64,000 nt of DNA from a virus, in IMG/VR virus record IMGVR_UViG_3300022851_000011, positions 1-64,000 of that record; one strand, 5' to 3'. Position numbers and translations under genes: made by a program. Below are positions 1-7,721 of this stretch, one piece after another (the first letter of the stretch is position 1; each line of letters starts with the position of its first letter). Under the pieces are notes generated by a model. That model worked only from the letters and a program-made list of their open reading frames with translations. It searched no databases and was not told the origin of the DNA.

Positions 1-101
1 TTGGCGTTTAATGCGCCGCCCGGTTGTCCGGTTCTCGATGGTCTATAGGTGATACTATCAACCCGAGCATGGTATGTATAAGGGAGGGCAGTTAGGTCCA
101 T
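1..101 (-). CDS. Partial unknown gene, runs off the left edge
   Basis: An open frame starts with ATG at 101 and stays open to the window edge (at least 33 codons, beginning MDLTALPYTYHARVD). An AGGAAC ribosome site precedes it and it starts 1 nt after the stop of the gene at 103-318, so it looks like the next gene of the same operon. Too little is visible to assign a function. Confidence 0.55.
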   Translation of the reverse strand, partial: MDLTALPYTYHARVDSITYRPSRTGQPGGALNA

Positions 102-102
102 T

Positions 103-318
103 TTATTTGTTCCTGTGATGAATGGGGCGACGGAAAATCTTCGCACCCTTTTCCCATTGGTTGTCAATAATCAATCCACGATTATTACGACGATCCATAA
201 GACCCCAATAAGTTTTTTGATTATAGAGATCACCTTCTCGAAAGACGAATCCTTCTTCTCGGCAGAAATCACGGAATGTGTCGAGGTCGTTATAGATTTT
301 AGTTACTTCGTTTTTCAT
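103..318 (-). CDS. Small hypothetical protein (71 aa)
   Basis: This is a short basic protein without a recognised domain. It starts at an ATG with an AGGAT ribosome site and lies 9 nt downstream of the sliding clamp gene, so it is probably co-transcribed with replication genes. A small DNA-metabolism accessory protein would fit the place, but nothing in the sequence proves it. Confidence 0.6.
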   Translation of the reverse strand: MKNEVTKIYNDLDTFRDFCREEGFVFREGDLYNQKTYWGLMDRRNNRGLIIDNQWEKGAKIFRRPIHHRNK

Positions 319-327
319 TTTTATATC

Positions 328-1056
328 CTATTGTTTAGCTGGTAAGATGTATTCATAAATAGCAAGGCCGCTATCAACAGTGATTTGTGCGGCACCATCA
401 TCGCTGAATTTCATGGTGATGTCGCCGTTTAGATTTAGGATAGCCAATGTTTGTGCCACTGGCCATTTCCAAGCACGTGCTAATTTGCCTTCAATGCTTG
501 GCTGGAATACAAAGTTACCGGCGTGTGTTGAGTGGTCGCCAAAATAGAAAACAAGATCGCCGTCTTCCGTTTTAGCGATAAAGCTTTCTTCGTCACTGTT
601 TGCTTGGATTTGGTATTTAAACCGCTGGATAGCGGCTGCGCTGGGTTTGAACTCTACGTTCCAGTTTGCGCCTCGGAACTTTACGCTCTTCAGCCTTTCG
701 TTAATAACGTCCATAGTCATAAAACGATAGTCGTTCTTGAAGTCACCAGTAGAGTTTTCGAAGTGAATACCAACTGGAACATTTTCGCCATTGCGATCCT
801 GCGTGGATAACTCAAGCTTTGCATCTTCGGCATATACCGGGATGTTTAGAAGTGTTTGAAGCTTTTTTAGGTTCGGCATCCCAAATGTGCCACTGAACTC
901 GGTCACTGGGGAATTGAACTTTGCTTCAACTACTACAGAACGGTCGTCTGCCATTCCATTTACTGCTGTTTGGTCTACGTCGCCAACAACTTTTACTAGG
1001 TCAATAAAACCCAATCCAGTTGTATGTTGGACGATATCAAGTAATGCGTCTTTCAT
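328..1056 (-). CDS. gp45: Sliding clamp (T4 gp45-like DNA polymerase processivity factor)
   Basis: The 242-residue protein has the length (T4 gp45 is 228 aa) and sequence style of phage sliding clamps: an N-terminal beta-rich domain with the stretch VVEAKFNSPVTEF, a helix LKKLQTLLNIP, and a second similar domain ending in an acidic beta-hairpin (GLAIYEYILPAKQ). Clamps of this family trimerise around DNA, tether the polymerase and, in T4, also the late transcription apparatus. It is loaded by the gp44-like ATPase at 37551-38465. A GGAG ribosome site precedes the ATG. The presence of a clamp together with T4-type late promoters suggests replication-coupled late transcription as in T4 (inference). 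Confidence 0.88.
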   Translation of the reverse strand: MKDALLDIVQHTTGLGFIDLVKVVGDVDQTAVNGMADDRSVVVEAKFNSPVTEFSGTFGMPNLKKLQTLLNIPVYAEDAKLELSTQDRNGENVPVGIHFENSTGDFKNDYRFMTMDVINERLKSVKFRGANWNVEFKPSAAAIQRFKYQIQANSDEESFIAKTEDGDLVFYFGDHSTHAGNFVFQPSIEGKLARAWKWPVAQTLAILNLNGDITMKFSDDGAAQITVDSGLAIYEYILPAKQ

Positions 1057-1118
1057 TTAAACTCCATGTAATTTGTCATTTGTTTATAATATATTATATC
1101 AAACTGCGGATAGTAAAA

Positions 1119-2036
1119 TCAATATGTTTTTTTGATATTTCCAAGAGTTTGACCAGCACGTTGTGTGTAAAATTCTCCGGGCTGCGTGAATTCCAATATG
1201 GATATATTTGGTTCAATATCAGTTGTACTAATATTATCAAATCCTAGCCCATAAACCAAAGGCTCAATGTAATCACGTGTATTGAATAATCTATATTTTT
1301 TAAAGATAGTGTTATCAAGACTCGATTTCAGCAAACAATTATTATAGCTCATAATAACTCGTCCATCAGGTCGAAGAAGTTTTTTAAATTCGGTTAAGTA
1401 TATTTTAATAACATCAAGCGGCAATCTTTCGAAAAATCCAAAACTAAAAATAAGACCCATTTGCCCAACTGGCAATGATCTAAAGTCCACGTCGCCGTGG
1501 GCGTGATATGTGCGCAATCGTCGCTGATACGCATCGTTGAACTTGTTTTTCGTATTAATAAGAGACTCAGAATGCTTATCAACGATATACAAAGGATCAA
1601 GCCCCACCAATTTATCCGTAAAATGATTTATGCCGGGACTTAATTCCATACCGGGATACTGCCATTTGATAGCAAGATTTATTTTTCCTTCTATTATTTC
1701 TTTTGCAGCAACGGGTAAATGCAAATCTGTGTAATATTGGTTGATATGTGCATAGTCGTCAAACTTCATTTCGCTATCATAATAACGATAACTTTGCTGA
1801 ATAAACTCTATCTCATATTTTCGTATTTCTTCTTGAAATTTCTTATCTAATTTTTTTACTGTTCTGCGACCAATGATATGTTGCATTTCAAGTAAGTCTT
1901 TGGCTAAATCTTCACCATTTCGAATAGTGGATGCGATACTGGAATAACTACTCAACGTTTCCGATAACGGTGCATAGTCAATCCGTTTAAATTCATCGTA
2001 TTTCTTAACTAAATCCCAATATTTGTTAGCATCCAT
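1119..2036 (-). CDS. Putative SAM-dependent methyltransferase
   Basis: The 305-aa protein has a helical N-terminal half and a C-terminal part resembling class I methyltransferases: LVGLDPLYIVD could be strand 2, followed by an FSFGFFERLPLDVIKIYLTEF segment and the typical LLRPDGRVIMSYNN post-motif. The glycine-rich motif I is not clear, so the assignment is tentative. The ATG lies only 5 nt after a CATAAATA late promoter, suggesting a leaderless message. Substrate is unknown. Confidence 0.5.
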   Translation of the reverse strand: MDANKYWDLVKKYDEFKRIDYAPLSETLSSYSSIASTIRNGEDLAKDLLEMQHIIGRRTVKKLDKKFQEEIRKYEIEFIQQSYRYYDSEMKFDDYAHINQYYTDLHLPVAAKEIIEGKINLAIKWQYPGMELSPGINHFTDKLVGLDPLYIVDKHSESLINTKNKFNDAYQRRLRTYHAHGDVDFRSLPVGQMGLIFSFGFFERLPLDVIKIYLTEFKKLLRPDGRVIMSYNNCLLKSSLDNTIFKKYRLFNTRDYIEPLVYGLGFDNISTTDIEPNISILEFTQPGEFYTQRAGQTLGNIKKTY

Positions 2037-2041
2037 ATACC

Positions 2042-2049
2042 TATTTATG
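2042..2049 (-). promoter_or_regulatory. T4-type late promoter, leaderless spacing
   Basis: The octamer CATAAATA on the minus strand is followed by GGTAT and then the ATG of the gene ending at 1119. In T4 transcription starts about 5-7 nt after the octamer, which would put +1 at the start codon. Confidence 0.6.
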
Positions 2050-2060
2050 TGTGTATATTA

Positions 2061-3050
2061 CTATACATCAAATAGTGTATTAAAAGTCGAAGTAACGTCT
2101 GTTTTAGTATCCAAATCCCACTTCATAACACCAAGCAAGTTTTTAATTTTTTGATCCACAATAGTTGCAAGCATTAACTCGTTATCAAACGGCAAATCCT
2201 TAAACCAGTCTGGAATATGTGGTTCATCAATCGGATACCCGATGCTCGTATATCCAAGCGGATTATTCTTTAACTTACACACAATAGTCTTTTGACCGTC
2301 TTGAATATCCATTGAATAGTTATCAGAATAGAACTTTTTTAACTTATTCCAATGAATAGCTGCCGATACGTGACCGGGAATCATTACGCCTTTCATGCCC
2401 TTATTTTCATACATCTTGGTGTACTTGGTAAGGTTGTTCACACGTTTTGGCGTACCTTTTTCCCAAGGCGGACGTTCTACAAACTCTTTTTTGAAGTCAA
2501 AAATCTTACCAATGATTTCATCTTCTTCTTTGTCTGTTAACACATCGATAAGGATTTCCATAAGAAATTCTTGCATATACCCCGGCGTATCCGAACGCTT
2601 CAAGTCCAAGCCCATAGCTTTGACTTTGCCCTCTTTGCCATCAACATCACGGCGTGTTCCTTCGTCGTCATAAATCATAAGACCATACCGCTTCTTCTTT
2701 ATGAACAATCCTTTTGTTGCGATAAGTTCTCGGCCACCTTCAATGATTTCGCCCATATGTTGCGGACAGTTAAATGCTTTCTTCATAAACGGAGGAAACG
2801 ATTCATTTACGGCTTCCGACACCTGATCGTATACTTCGGTGCAGATTTTTTTCGACCATTCCATTTCACCATTATTAACCGCATCTTCGATAACTGGCCA
2901 CATTGAAAAATACACGCTGTTATGAACGAGAATGTTGTTGCCGAAGAACCATGGATGCTCTTCATTCTTCATGCCTATGTCATAGACATATTCATCATCA
3001 AAGTTGTCTAACTGTTTGACAGATTTTACTTTAGCTTTTTTAACTTCCAT
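2061..3050 (-). CDS. gp43: DNA polymerase C-terminal fragment with C-terminal half of a split intein
   Basis: Residues 1-44 form a C-intein: block F is EYVYDIGM...HPWFFGNN and block G is ILVHN, with Ser45 as the +1 extein nucleophile. Residues 45-329 continue the polymerase right after motif C (SVYFSMWPVIED) and include KKKRYGLMIYD, the equivalent of the T4 gp43 KKRYALNVWD strand, followed by the thumb domain and a C-terminal TSTFNTLFDV that resembles the clamp-binding tail of T4 gp43. The start is the ATG at 3050 with an AAAGGA ribosome site. Trans-splicing with the N-intein on the piece at 3159-4112 would rebuild YGDTD-SVYFS. Confidence 0.88.
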   Translation of the reverse strand: MEVKKAKVKSVKQLDNFDDEYVYDIGMKNEEHPWFFGNNILVHNSVYFSMWPVIEDAVNNGEMEWSKKICTEVYDQVSEAVNESFPPFMKKAFNCPQHMGEIIEGGRELIATKGLFIKKKRYGLMIYDDEGTRRDVDGKEGKVKAMGLDLKRSDTPGYMQEFLMEILIDVLTDKEEDEIIGKIFDFKKEFVERPPWEKGTPKRVNNLTKYTKMYENKGMKGVMIPGHVSAAIHWNKLKKFYSDNYSMDIQDGQKTIVCKLKNNPLGYTSIGYPIDEPHIPDWFKDLPFDNELMLATIVDQKIKNLLGVMKWDLDTKTDVTSTFNTLFDV

Positions 3051-3162
3051 TCCGCCATTCCTTTACTCGTTGTATAATAGTATATTGGTCGTGATACCAA
3101 TCATTTTCCCAGATAACAAATACCTCGTATCCATTATTGGTAGCATATGATGAAGACCTTAT
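3040..3162 (-). pseudogene. Remnant of a Vsr-like homing endonuclease between intein halves
   Basis: Between the two intein genes there is an open frame of 40 codons without a start codon. It contains GYEVFVIWENDWYHDQ and ends in a conserved-looking basic helix, matching the C-terminal strand (GYxVxxIWExDW) of Vsr-like endonucleases, the family known from fractured genes with split inteins in environmental phage DNA. The N-terminal catalytic part is missing. The frame begins inside the stop codon of the N-intein gene and ends 11 nt inside the C-intein gene, in other frames. I read it as the decayed tail of the nuclease that once mobilised the intein. Confidence 0.6.
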
Positions 3163-4112
3163 TCAGTAGTAGTAATAAGTAAATCATCCTTCAATATATC
3201 TCGTGGTTTTATTTCCATCAATACGCCATCTCTCTCAACCATAACTGAGTGATCGCCAGTTACACGAATGGTATTACCATATTGATCCTCAATTTCCCAT
3301 TGTTCTTTAGATACCTTATGCCTGTAGATATAATTGATGTGCCCGTAATACGCTTTGCCTTCTTCCGGGTTATACGAAAGAACCTTCAAATCATCGTTAG
3401 CACTATATTCCTTTGTATCATCCTTGGCATCATTCCAATAACGCTGCCCTCGGTTGAACAATTCTTCTACGGTAAGCTCACCCCAATTGGTCTTGTGTAT
3501 GGTTTCGGCAAATTCTGAGTCTGTGTCGCCATACACAATACTTTTTCCAGTATGATCGTATTCACCCGCCAGTGATTGATTCACGTATGCTGACATATGC
3601 TTTGCAATACACCGACCAGTTAGTGTGGTTGACTGTCCGATATCAAAGACGTAGAAACGACAATGCTTATTCAATACAGCACCATACACATTTATATTCC
3701 ACATAAGTCGTTAGTTTATGTGCGTTCTCTCATGAACTGCTGTATGTCGCCATACAGATTAGACTATATCACCAACCTTGAAGGTTGCTCCCCGTTTCGT
3801 ATCACTTGATACTACTGCTTTCGCATAGTCGTTGAACCTTCCCTTACGGGCTTGGCTGCGGATTGTCTCGGTGAGAGTTCCCCGCAGTTAGAGGAGTTTT
3901 TCATTATATATTACTATATAAAGTCGCAATATTTACGAATTCAAGTTGATCTTTTTGACCAACTGCCGCTTATCCCGGAATGCTACTGCACCCCTATCTT
4001 TGTTTTCAATCTTGCCGTTTCTTACAACCAAATCGTTTTCTCTCATCACTTGTTCTAACTTTTCAGTTTCGTTATTGCTGATGAGGTCTTGGATTGTAGA
4101 GACTAAATCCAT
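3159..4112 (-). CDS. gp43: DNA polymerase middle fragment, two exons around a group I intron, with N-terminal half of a split intein
   Basis: Exon 1 (4112-3935, 59 codons plus 1 nt) begins MDLVSTIQDL with an AGGAG ribosome site and ends FRDKRQLVKKINLNS. Exon 2 (3688-3159) continues LYGAVLNKHCRFYVFDIGQ, so removing 3689-3934 restores motif B of family B polymerases (KINLNSLYGA). The polymerase part ends at motif C, IVYGDTD, whose two aspartates bind the catalytic metals. From there a 119-residue N-intein starts with Ser1 (SEFAETIHKTNWGELTVEELF, block A) and includes block B, VTGDHSVMV. The spliced product is 235 aa. Unspliced, translation of exon 1 would stop at once at TAA after ...NS. Start, exon joints and intein ends are read directly from sequence; splicing itself is inferred. 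Confidence 0.82.
3689..3934 (-). ncRNA. Compact ORF-less group I intron in DNA polymerase motif B
   Basis: The intron interrupts codon Leu of NSLYGA. The 5' exon ends UCGU and the intron begins AAAUAUUGCGA, so UCGU pairs with GCGA as a P1 helix with the usual U.G wobble at the splice site. The last intron base is G. The core contains GAGACAAUCCGCAGCC, CCCGUAAGGGAAGGUUC, AACGACUAUGC and later GAUAUAGUC, the typical P4-P6 and P7 strands of T4-phage-like group IA introns. It is only 246 nt and encodes no endonuclease. Insertion at this motif is also the known pol-a intein site of archaeal polymerases, showing convergence on conserved codons. Confidence 0.85.
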
Positions 4113-4302
4113 TCAATTCTCCTATCTCTGTGAGTTTATATTTGGCAACACCTAAATCTTTTAGGCATTTCCCGTGATATTCACCGAAAAAGTTTTTCCT
4201 ATCTTCACGCATATTGTGATGAGGTTTAGGAAAAGACATTTCTATATCATCCACGTATTTTCTTGGAATATCTATTTGATTCTCTTGTAATAATGATATC
4301 AT
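4072..4302 (-). CDS. Unknown ORF inside the insert that splits the DNA polymerase gene
   Basis: This ORF lies in the insert between the N-terminal and middle polymerase pieces. The first ATG is at 4302 (76 aa), but the same frame is open without any usual start codon to 4428 (KQYEFLKENEVES...), so the 5' end may be lost. Its last 14 codons overlap the start of the middle polymerase gene in another frame. In related T4-like phages with split gp43 the insert carries a homing endonuclease; I see several His residues (NHxMREDR, EYHGK) but no definite nuclease motif. It may be a decayed endonuclease. Confidence 0.45.
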   Translation of the reverse strand: MISLLQENQIDIPRKYVDDIEMSFPKPHHNMREDRKNFFGEYHGKCLKDLGVAKYKLTEIGELNGFSLYNPRPHQQ

Positions 4303-4450
4303 ATTTTTGCCGCCAATAGCAATATAATCTTTATACTTATAGCACTTTATATTTTTAACAGAATGCCCGTCATAACGGTAATGGTGACTTTCAACTTCAT
4401 TCTCTTTTAGAAACTCATATTGTTTGGTTTATTTAGGACAAAAGACGAGA

Positions 4451-6094
4451 TTAGTCGTCTATCAAATCCTTTCCAAGTTTAGACATAATATCATTAGGTA
4501 CTTCTATGGTAGAATCATCAATAACCGCCGCTGCCTTCTTCTTGGCTTGTAGTTCTTGGCGTTCTGCGTACCATTTTTCAAGTATGCCGGGAATGATGCC
4601 TTGCTTATTATACTCAAATACTGTGCCGTTACCGCTTACTACCCATTTTTCACCACCATGGAAAATAATATCGTTAATTTCCTTGCCAGTATGTGTGGTT
4701 TGCTTGCCATCTGCCCATTGTACTTTGAGTGGTGTGGTATCATCTTTATCATCCATAAAGGAATATTCAAGTGTACCAAATAACCCTTCCCATGCTCCTG
4801 CAAACGACTTGCCTTCAGCCATTCGTTTTTCAATAAGCGGACGTGTATGTGTAGGCAATAACTGTGCTACAAATGTCTCGGGACTCATATTCAATGCACG
4901 AATAGCCGATGGATATAGTGAGTTAATATCGATAGCACCTACCCATTTATGTGTGCCTTTCTTCGGATGCGCCACATAAGCACCAGCCGCACGGTGATCT
5001 TCGTCGTCGCCATAATGAACCTTATTAGGCACAACCATATCAAGTGAATGCGCATAGTTGATAAGGGCTTGGTCAGTAACACCAACGGCACCCATAGCTG
5101 CCGCAATAAGCACTGTATTATCGTGTGCGATTTCATTGCATAGATCAATAAACTGTAGCTTATCATCAAGTTGCTTTAATAGCAAAGTATCCTGACGGTT
5201 GTATTCAATGAACTTATAAAAGTCGTCATTGTATAACTTATCTAGCGATCCTGCGTATTGGATTTTACGGGCACCTAGTTCATATTCAGAAATGGTATCC
5301 AACGAATACGAATGCATTTCGTGATAGGTATATTGCTGATACAATGATAGGCTATCCAAGTGAATACGTCCACGTAAATCATACGTCTTTTGCATCTTGC
5401 CATATTTTTCGTATTCACGTTCTTTTGGGAGTTGGTCAAGTAAACAGAAACGGCGTGTGTCATTCTTACTAAGAACCCGTGCCGTTCGGTTAACCATATA
5501 CGGAATATCGTAGCCTTCACTGTTCCAACCCGTAAGCACATCGGCTTCTTGGATTAAGTCAAGGAACGTTTCAATCATATCCCCTTCGTTACTGAATAGG
5601 TATGTGTTGGGGAAATCCATCATTGCCTCGGCTTCTTCAAGCGTCAGTGTATTTGGTGGAATAGCTAACGTAACCATTTCATCCATCCACGAACAATATA
5701 ATGAGATAGCCGTTACTTTATTGAACGGGTCATCGGGTGGCGCAAAACCAAGCGTAGGCGAAAAGTCAACCTCAATATCGAAGAAGCACACGTTTAGCTT
5801 GGGCGACATCTGCCCAATATAGTGACGTTCAAGTGTCTTATTAACAATATTTATATCACTTTCCCATACACGTGTCTGACTACGACTTTTCAACTCACGA
5901 TGAAATTCCTTTTTACTATCAGATTCGAATTTGGAAACAGGATTACGAAAAATAGTATTATACTTTCCAGCTGGATCGTCATAATAAAACGTCCATTTAC
6001 ACGGATGTTCGGTTACTATTCGTTTACCATTCAGTCTTTCAACTACCTTAACAACGTTATTTCGTTTATCGTAGATTGCGTCAACGTAACTCAA
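4451..6094 (-). CDS. gp43: DNA polymerase N-terminal fragment: 3'-5' exonuclease and palm up to motif A
   Basis: The 547-aa product holds all exonuclease motifs of family B polymerases: Exo I FFDIEVDF, Exo II LTGWNSEGYDIPY and Exo III YNRQDTLLL. It then has motif A as AIDINSLYPSAIRALNMSPET and the WYAERQELQAKKK finger helix, and stops at ...GKDLIDD before motif B. Together with 116 residues from the middle piece and 285 from the C-terminal piece the polymerase would be about 948 aa, close to T4 gp43 (898 aa). The stop is followed by a 338-nt insert and then a separately translated piece, so this is a split gene rather than an intron at this joint. Conserved motifs look intact, so the enzyme is probably functional after assembly. 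Confidence 0.9.
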   Translation of the reverse strand: MSYVDAIYDKRNNVVKVVERLNGKRIVTEHPCKWTFYYDDPAGKYNTIFRNPVSKFESDSKKEFHRELKSRSQTRVWESDINIVNKTLERHYIGQMSPKLNVCFFDIEVDFSPTLGFAPPDDPFNKVTAISLYCSWMDEMVTLAIPPNTLTLEEAEAMMDFPNTYLFSNEGDMIETFLDLIQEADVLTGWNSEGYDIPYMVNRTARVLSKNDTRRFCLLDQLPKEREYEKYGKMQKTYDLRGRIHLDSLSLYQQYTYHEMHSYSLDTISEYELGARKIQYAGSLDKLYNDDFYKFIEYNRQDTLLLKQLDDKLQFIDLCNEIAHDNTVLIAAAMGAVGVTDQALINYAHSLDMVVPNKVHYGDDEDHRAAGAYVAHPKKGTHKWVGAIDINSLYPSAIRALNMSPETFVAQLLPTHTRPLIEKRMAEGKSFAGAWEGLFGTLEYSFMDDKDDTTPLKVQWADGKQTTHTGKEINDIIFHGGEKWVVSGNGTVFEYNKQGIIPGILEKWYAERQELQAKKKAAAVIDDSTIEVPNDIMSKLGKDLIDD

Positions 6095-6103
6095 TATTCA
6101 CTC

Positions 6104-6382
6104 CTAAAATGCTGCATTCAATAAGCCCACGATGTTCATTAAGGAATACCATCCCATAAGAACAAACATCCACGAGCTTTTTCTCATATACATTGCTGCC
6201 ATTAATAGCACACTACCCACAAGATAGCAGATAAAGATGATTAGCAATGGTGGTGTTGGGGTTAGAAACGCCAGTAAGAAACTGGCAATAACGCTTACTA
6301 TTGTGGCAACGGCTTCACACCAAAACAATGGCTTATTGTCGTGCCACGTTTCTACCCAAAACGCCCATATATTTTTAATCAT
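6104..6382 (-). CDS. Small membrane protein
   Basis: The 92-aa protein has about three hydrophobic helices (around 22-42, 45-64 and 70-88) and a short charged N-terminus (MIKNIWAFWVETWHDNKP). It lies between the DsbA-like gene, with which it overlaps by one base, and the polymerase. I do not recognise the family; an inner-membrane role during infection is only a guess. Confidence 0.65.
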   Translation of the reverse strand: MIKNIWAFWVETWHDNKPLFWCEAVATIVSVIASFLLAFLTPTPPLLIIFICYLVGSVLLMAAMYMRKSSWMFVLMGWYSLMNIVGLLNAAF

Positions 6383-6645
6383 TAAATGCGTTTTACTGAA
6401 GCCAATATAGTTTCGAGCAAGTCGTGATCTTCCGATTTGTTTTGGAAATCATCTTTTTGTGCGGTTTTAATCGCTTTCTTTAAAACGGCTGGTTTGATTT
6501 GTAGTTCTTCAGCGATAGCCTTAACGGTATCGTTTAGACCTTCTGTTAAATCTTCTACTTCTTGCAGGGTTTGTACACCTTCACGCATAAGATGGTCTAG
6601 TTTAGTTGTTTCTTCCGACGAGAACACTCGGTTATTAGCAGTCAT
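6382..6645 (-). CDS. dsbA: DsbA-like double-stranded DNA binding protein
   Basis: The 87-aa protein has the pattern of T4 DsbA: an N-terminal helix ending in LMREGVQTLQEVEDLTEGLNDTV followed by KAIAEELQIKPAVLKKAIKTA. T4 DsbA binds double-stranded DNA and is linked to late transcription. A GGAG-type ribosome site precedes the ATG. It is the first gene of the minus-strand replication operon and faces the flagellin gene across a divergent intergenic region. Confidence 0.8.
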   Translation of the reverse strand: MTANNRVFSSEETTKLDHLMREGVQTLQEVEDLTEGLNDTVKAIAEELQIKPAVLKKAIKTAQKDDFQNKSEDHDLLETILASVKRI

Positions 6646-6750
6646 ATTATCTCCTTAAATGATTACCCATTATAGCAGCATATGCACCCCTGTATCAATA
6701 TATTTCTTTTAAAAAAAGATATAGACAAATATATACTTATCACGTATAAT

Positions 6751-6758
6751 GATAAATA
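6751..6758 (+). promoter_or_regulatory. T4-type late promoter for the flagellin gene
   Basis: GATAAATA followed by TAAATGAAGC lies about 80 nt upstream of the flagellin start. A GAAGGAG ribosome site follows at 6824-6830. Late control would make the flagellin a virion- or lysis-stage product (inference). Confidence 0.6.
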
Positions 6759-6838
6759 TAAATGAAGCAAGAATGTTTCATTACGCTCTCCAAGAATGGA
6801 AAGCGCCACATAGACATATATCCAGAAGGAGAATATAA

Positions 6839-7671
6839 ATGTCAAACGAAGTAACTCTATCTGCGAGTATTCGCAGTAACCTAAACTCACTACAAAATAC
6901 AACTAACCTCTTAGAAATGACACAAGGACGCCTTTCGTCAGGAAAGAAAGTCAACAATGTTATTGATAATCCATCATCATTCTTTATTGCACGTGGTTTA
7001 AGCAGTCGGCATCCGATCTATTGACGGTAAAAGAAAACCTAGCAAACAACATCGTTACTGTACAAACAGCTACTGATGCTCTAGAGTCCATTGAAGGTCT
7101 GCTAAAGCAAGCAAAAGCTGTTGCTGAATCTGCTAAAGCATCTTCAAGCGTGGCAGAACGTACTACATTCTCAGCACAATATGATGGTATTCTTGACCAG
7201 ATCAACAACACCAGTGCAGACGCTACATTCAATGGTGTTGGACTACTGAAAGCTACGCCAGATAGCTTGACCGTGAAGCTAAACGAAACCACAACAACAT
7301 TGACGGTTGCGGGTATTGCTTCTGATCAAGTTGGTCTTGCAGTAACCGACGCTGGTGATTGGGAAAACGCCACCATAGCAACTGGTACGACCGCCATTGA
7401 TGTTGATATCGCAAAGATTGATGCAGCATTGTCAACTGTTCGTACATCAGCTAAGACGCTTGGTACAAATGCAGCGTTGATTCAGTCACGTGAAGAGTTC
7501 ACAGCTAATATGATTAACAGCCTCAAAGAAGGCGCTGGTAACTTGGTCAACGCAGACCTAAACGAAGAATCAGCTAACTTGCTAGCTCTTCAGACACGCC
7601 AAGCACTAGCTAACAACTCGTTGAGTCTTGCTGTTCAATCTGAACAAGCAATCCTTAGTCTTTTTAGATAA
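6839..7671 (+). CDS. Phage-borne flagellin with an internal frameshift
   Basis: The two frames together encode a flagellin of about 277 aa. Frame one (6839-7024) has the N-terminal D0/D1 signature (SASIRSNLNSLQNTT, RLSSGKKVNNVIDNP, SFFIARGLSSR). Frame two (from about 7014 to 7671) continues SDLLTVKENLANNIVTVQTATDALESIEGLL, a short variable centre, and the C-terminal helices ending LALQTRQALANNSLSLAVQSEQAILSLFR, like alphaproteobacterial flagellins. One missing G near 7010 (SSR then ASDLL) causes a stop at 7022-7024. Otherwise the gene is undamaged, so this may be a recent mutation, a sequencing error or, less likely, programmed frameshifting. No other flagellar gene is present. Flagellin in a T4-like phage is unusual; an adhesive or decoy role is speculation. 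Confidence 0.85.
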
Positions 7672-7681
7672 GGGATAATGG

Positions 7682-7710
7682 GTGGGGGTGAAATTCCCCC
7701 ACTATTTTTT
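7682..7710 (+). terminator. Intrinsic terminator after flagellin
   Basis: GTGGGGG and CCCCCAC form a 7-bp stem with a 7-nt loop, followed by TATTTTTT. It sits 10 nt after the flagellin stop, and the ribosome site of the next gene follows directly, so it may limit rather than abolish read-through. Confidence 0.8.
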
Positions 7711-7721
7711 AGGAGATAAAA

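Noticed and set aside
3159-3704. Start of the middle polymerase piece at the ATG at 3704 (MWNINVYGA)
   Set aside because: MWNINV is intron sequence; the exon upstream gives the conserved NSLYGA motif only after splicing.
6663-6902. A 79-aa hydrophobic minus-strand ORF in the flagellin promoter region
   Set aside because: It overlaps the late promoter and the flagellin start in antisense, is AT-driven hydrophobic sequence, and lacks a ribosome site.
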